From: JAAFJU01 sp043764895
GTDB taxonomy: Bacteria > Cyanobacteriota > Cyanobacteriia > Leptolyngbyales > Leptolyngbyaceae
Length of the DNA: 22,818 nucleotides
NCBI GenBank assembly: GCA_043764895.1
Contig: JAYUJY010000150.1
Location: 1-22,818 of the forward strand
Direction of reading: 5' to 3'
The notes beneath the pieces were generated by a model that saw only the letters and a list, made by a program, of their open reading frames with translations, ran no database searches and had not been told where the DNA came from. A program made the position numbers and the translations under genes. Positions 21,204 to 22,818 of the stretch are shown here, piece after piece (the stretch's first letter is position 1; each line of letters opens with the position of its first letter).

Positions 21204-21275
21204 TATTAAATAACCCAGCGATTCAAATCTTCGTTGGGTTTGGGGCACGGCGAGCCATGCCCCTACAGATCCGGG
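21204..21275. repeat. Interspersed MITE-like repeat, copy D (left half)
   Basis: This matches the left half of copy C: a TTAAAT..AGCGATTCAA..CTTCGTTGGGTTT run, then GGGGCACGGCGAGCCATGCC and CCTACAG. The right half is missing; the sequence leaves the repeat just before the RTX-like gene's stop codon (21291-21293). It lies between the convergent murJ and RTX-like genes. Confidence 0.7.
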
Positions 21276-21290
21276 TTCAAGATGCAGATC

Positions 21291-22728
21291 TTATTGCAGC
21301 CCAGTATTGGCTAAAGCAACGATCGGCATTGTGCCGTTGAACGGATCTTTGAGAAAGTCAGATGCCGATTGAGTTGCGCCGACGGATAGATTAATGTCAC
21401 CAGCTTTGGCATTAATAATGGTCGCTTCGAGCTTAGTTCCCCGTCGAATTTGGACATTTTGGTCAGCTTGATTCACGGTAACTCCCGCTAAATCAGCAAG
21501 GAGAATCTTGTCATTTTTTCCATAGCCTTGAATAACTAATCTCACTGAAGTAGATTCTCCCAATGAGAAGACATCATCTCCAGTGCCGCCAATAATGGTT
21601 GTATCTGACGTGACTCCTTTACCGAGATAAATGATGTTATTCCCATTTCCAGCATTGATGGACAACTCACCACGGACCGGACCTTCAGTGTAGACAACAT
21701 CATTTCCATTCCCCGCTGTAATCTTCGTCGAATCGACACCCGAGGCATAAATCTGGTTTTGGCCCCCACCTGCATTGATAGTGACAACACCCCCGACACC
21801 TGAAAGGATGTCGTCGCCATCGCCTGCGGAAATCGTTGTAAAAAAGCCTCTTACCATCGCACGGTTGTTGCCGCTTCCGAGATTAACTGAGGACGATCGA
21901 CTGAGCGCAGAGACCCGATCGTCCCCCGCCCCCGAATTGACCCTGCTCATGAACCCGCCCACCTTAATGACATCGTTACCACTTCCGCTCGTGATTCGAT
22001 TGTCATATGAATTGGCGGTTACAGTGTTGTTGCCTTCCCCCGCTTGAACAATGAGTCCACCGACTCGCGCATCGCCGATCGCATTAACAACATCATTGCC
22101 ATCACCCGTGTCAAACGTGCTGAGGCCAGTTGCCGATTCTCTAGCGGTGAAGTTGATCAGGTCGTCTCCTGCTGCCGACTGAACGATTATTTTATTCGCA
22201 TCGGTGATGGTGATTTCATCGGCTCCAGAACCCGTCACAACGTTAATATTTCCAGAGATGGTGAGTTTGTTTGCGCCATTTCCAGCGTTCACGAGTCCAT
22301 AGGCCTCTGCATTTGTTAACTTGAATTGAATCGTGTCGTTACCTTCACCGGAGTTAATCTGACTCGGAAGTTTATCGGAATCGACTGTGATAATGTCCGC
22401 ACCTGCTCCAGTAATCACTTTTGCGGAACCTTTAACCGTTACGGTATTGTTTCCATCCCCGGCGTCTATCGTTGCGGAATTAAGGGTCGATGCATTGGTT
22501 ACCGCATTAATCACATCATTCCCAAAACCGCTCTTAATCACGTTGTCCCCGCTCGGACGATCGAGATTAAAGGTAATCTTATTGTCACCATTTCCCGCAT
22601 CAATCCGAGTGGTAATGTCAGGTCGACTCCCATGAGGTACAGCTCCCGGAAAACAAGATGAAGTTGTTTCCTCCATCCACATCCACGGTCGTCTTGCCAT
22701 CGACTTTGAGGACAATAAAGGGGAGCAT
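21291..22728 (-). CDS. RTX-like calcium-binding repeat protein, 5' end apparently frameshifted
   Basis: The protein is built of about 18 nonapeptide-like repeats of the hemolysin-type Ca-binding (RTX) kind, such as IDAGNGDN, INSGEGNDTI and ITSGSGNDVI. It ends in a repeat-free tail of about 90 residues that may carry the type I secretion signal. RTX beta-rolls fold on Ca2+ outside the cell; the function of this one is unknown. Two repeat styles mix along its length: D-type (GNDxI, GDDxV) and N-type (GNNxV, GANKL). The conceptual start GTG at 22733 gives an un-RTX-like Met/Ser/Trp-rich N-terminus. Another frame, open from about 22788 to 22618 with an ATG at 22728, encodes VDVDGGNNFILFSG, a repeat of the same kind. 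One extra base (or two missing) near 22640-22655 would join them. The feature runs from that ATG; the frame changes inside it. The upstream sequence lies beyond the window. Confidence 0.72.
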
Positions 22729-22818
22729 CTCACTTTTGCAATGAGTATAAATACTTGCGATATTAAGCACGAATTGAAGGTGAGAAACCTATGGAAAACT
22801 GACCATTGAGATAAGCAC

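Noticed and set aside
21775..22661. Forward ORFs of 82-111 codons opposite the RTX-like gene
   Set aside because: They mirror the RTX repeats on the other strand and contain no independent motif.
21291..22733. CRISPR array in the periodic region
   Set aside because: The periodicity is that of protein repeats with divergent codons; no identical direct repeats with unique spacers are present.
1..22818. Frequent CGATCG/GCGATCGC sites as a special repeat
   Set aside because: These are the HIP1 sites typical of cyanobacterial genomes and are spread evenly through genes.

Overview
The window is cyanobacterial chromosome. The evidence is frequent HIP1-type GCGATCGC/CGATCG sites, a high-affinity bicarbonate (or nitrate)-type ABC operon with its LysR regulator, a Ycf20 protein, a NIL-domain ferredoxin, a PilT ATPase, Uma2 and DUF309 proteins, and interspersed palindromic repeats like those of filamentous or Leptolyngbya-like lineages. 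I cannot name the species.

Layout. 1-554 holds the right half of an interspersed repeat and a cluster of TGACAACC repeats, with no convincing gene. 555-1172 is a two-helix membrane protein of unknown function. 1169-2038 (minus) is a lipoprotein NucA-type nuclease. 2194-3120 (minus) is a CmpR-like LysR regulator. It is divergent, across a 553-bp control region, from a four-gene ABC transporter (3674-9078) that I read as cmpABCD: binding lipoprotein, permease, ATPase fused to a second binding domain, and stand-alone ATPase. A strong hairpin terminator closes the operon. Next come a minus-strand NIL/2[4Fe-4S] ferredoxin, ycf20, two exported proteins with Pro/Thr-rich segments (one an L,D-transpeptidase), and glyQ. 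glyQ converges on pilT across a repeat-rich hairpin. A DUF58 gene overlaps a DUF309 gene and is followed by lptA, lptB and an LptF/G permease (LPS export). A complete copy of the interspersed repeat, a minus-strand Uma2 nuclease and murJ follow. The window ends with a minus-strand RTX-like repeat protein whose 5' end appears frameshifted.

How the genes work together. The CmpR/CmpABCD block is a self-contained inorganic-carbon uptake module. Both wide gaps inside the operon hold inverted repeats, which may set the ratio of binding protein to permease to ATPase. The lpt genes, murJ and the L,D-transpeptidase all serve the cell envelope.

I found no CRISPR array, tRNA, rRNA, transposase or obvious defence system. 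The less ordinary signals are a non-coding MITE-like repeat family (four full or partial copies), one copy lying inside the cmp operon; the frameshift and mixed D-type/N-type repeats in the RTX-like gene; and palindromes in the cmpR-cmpA promoter region.
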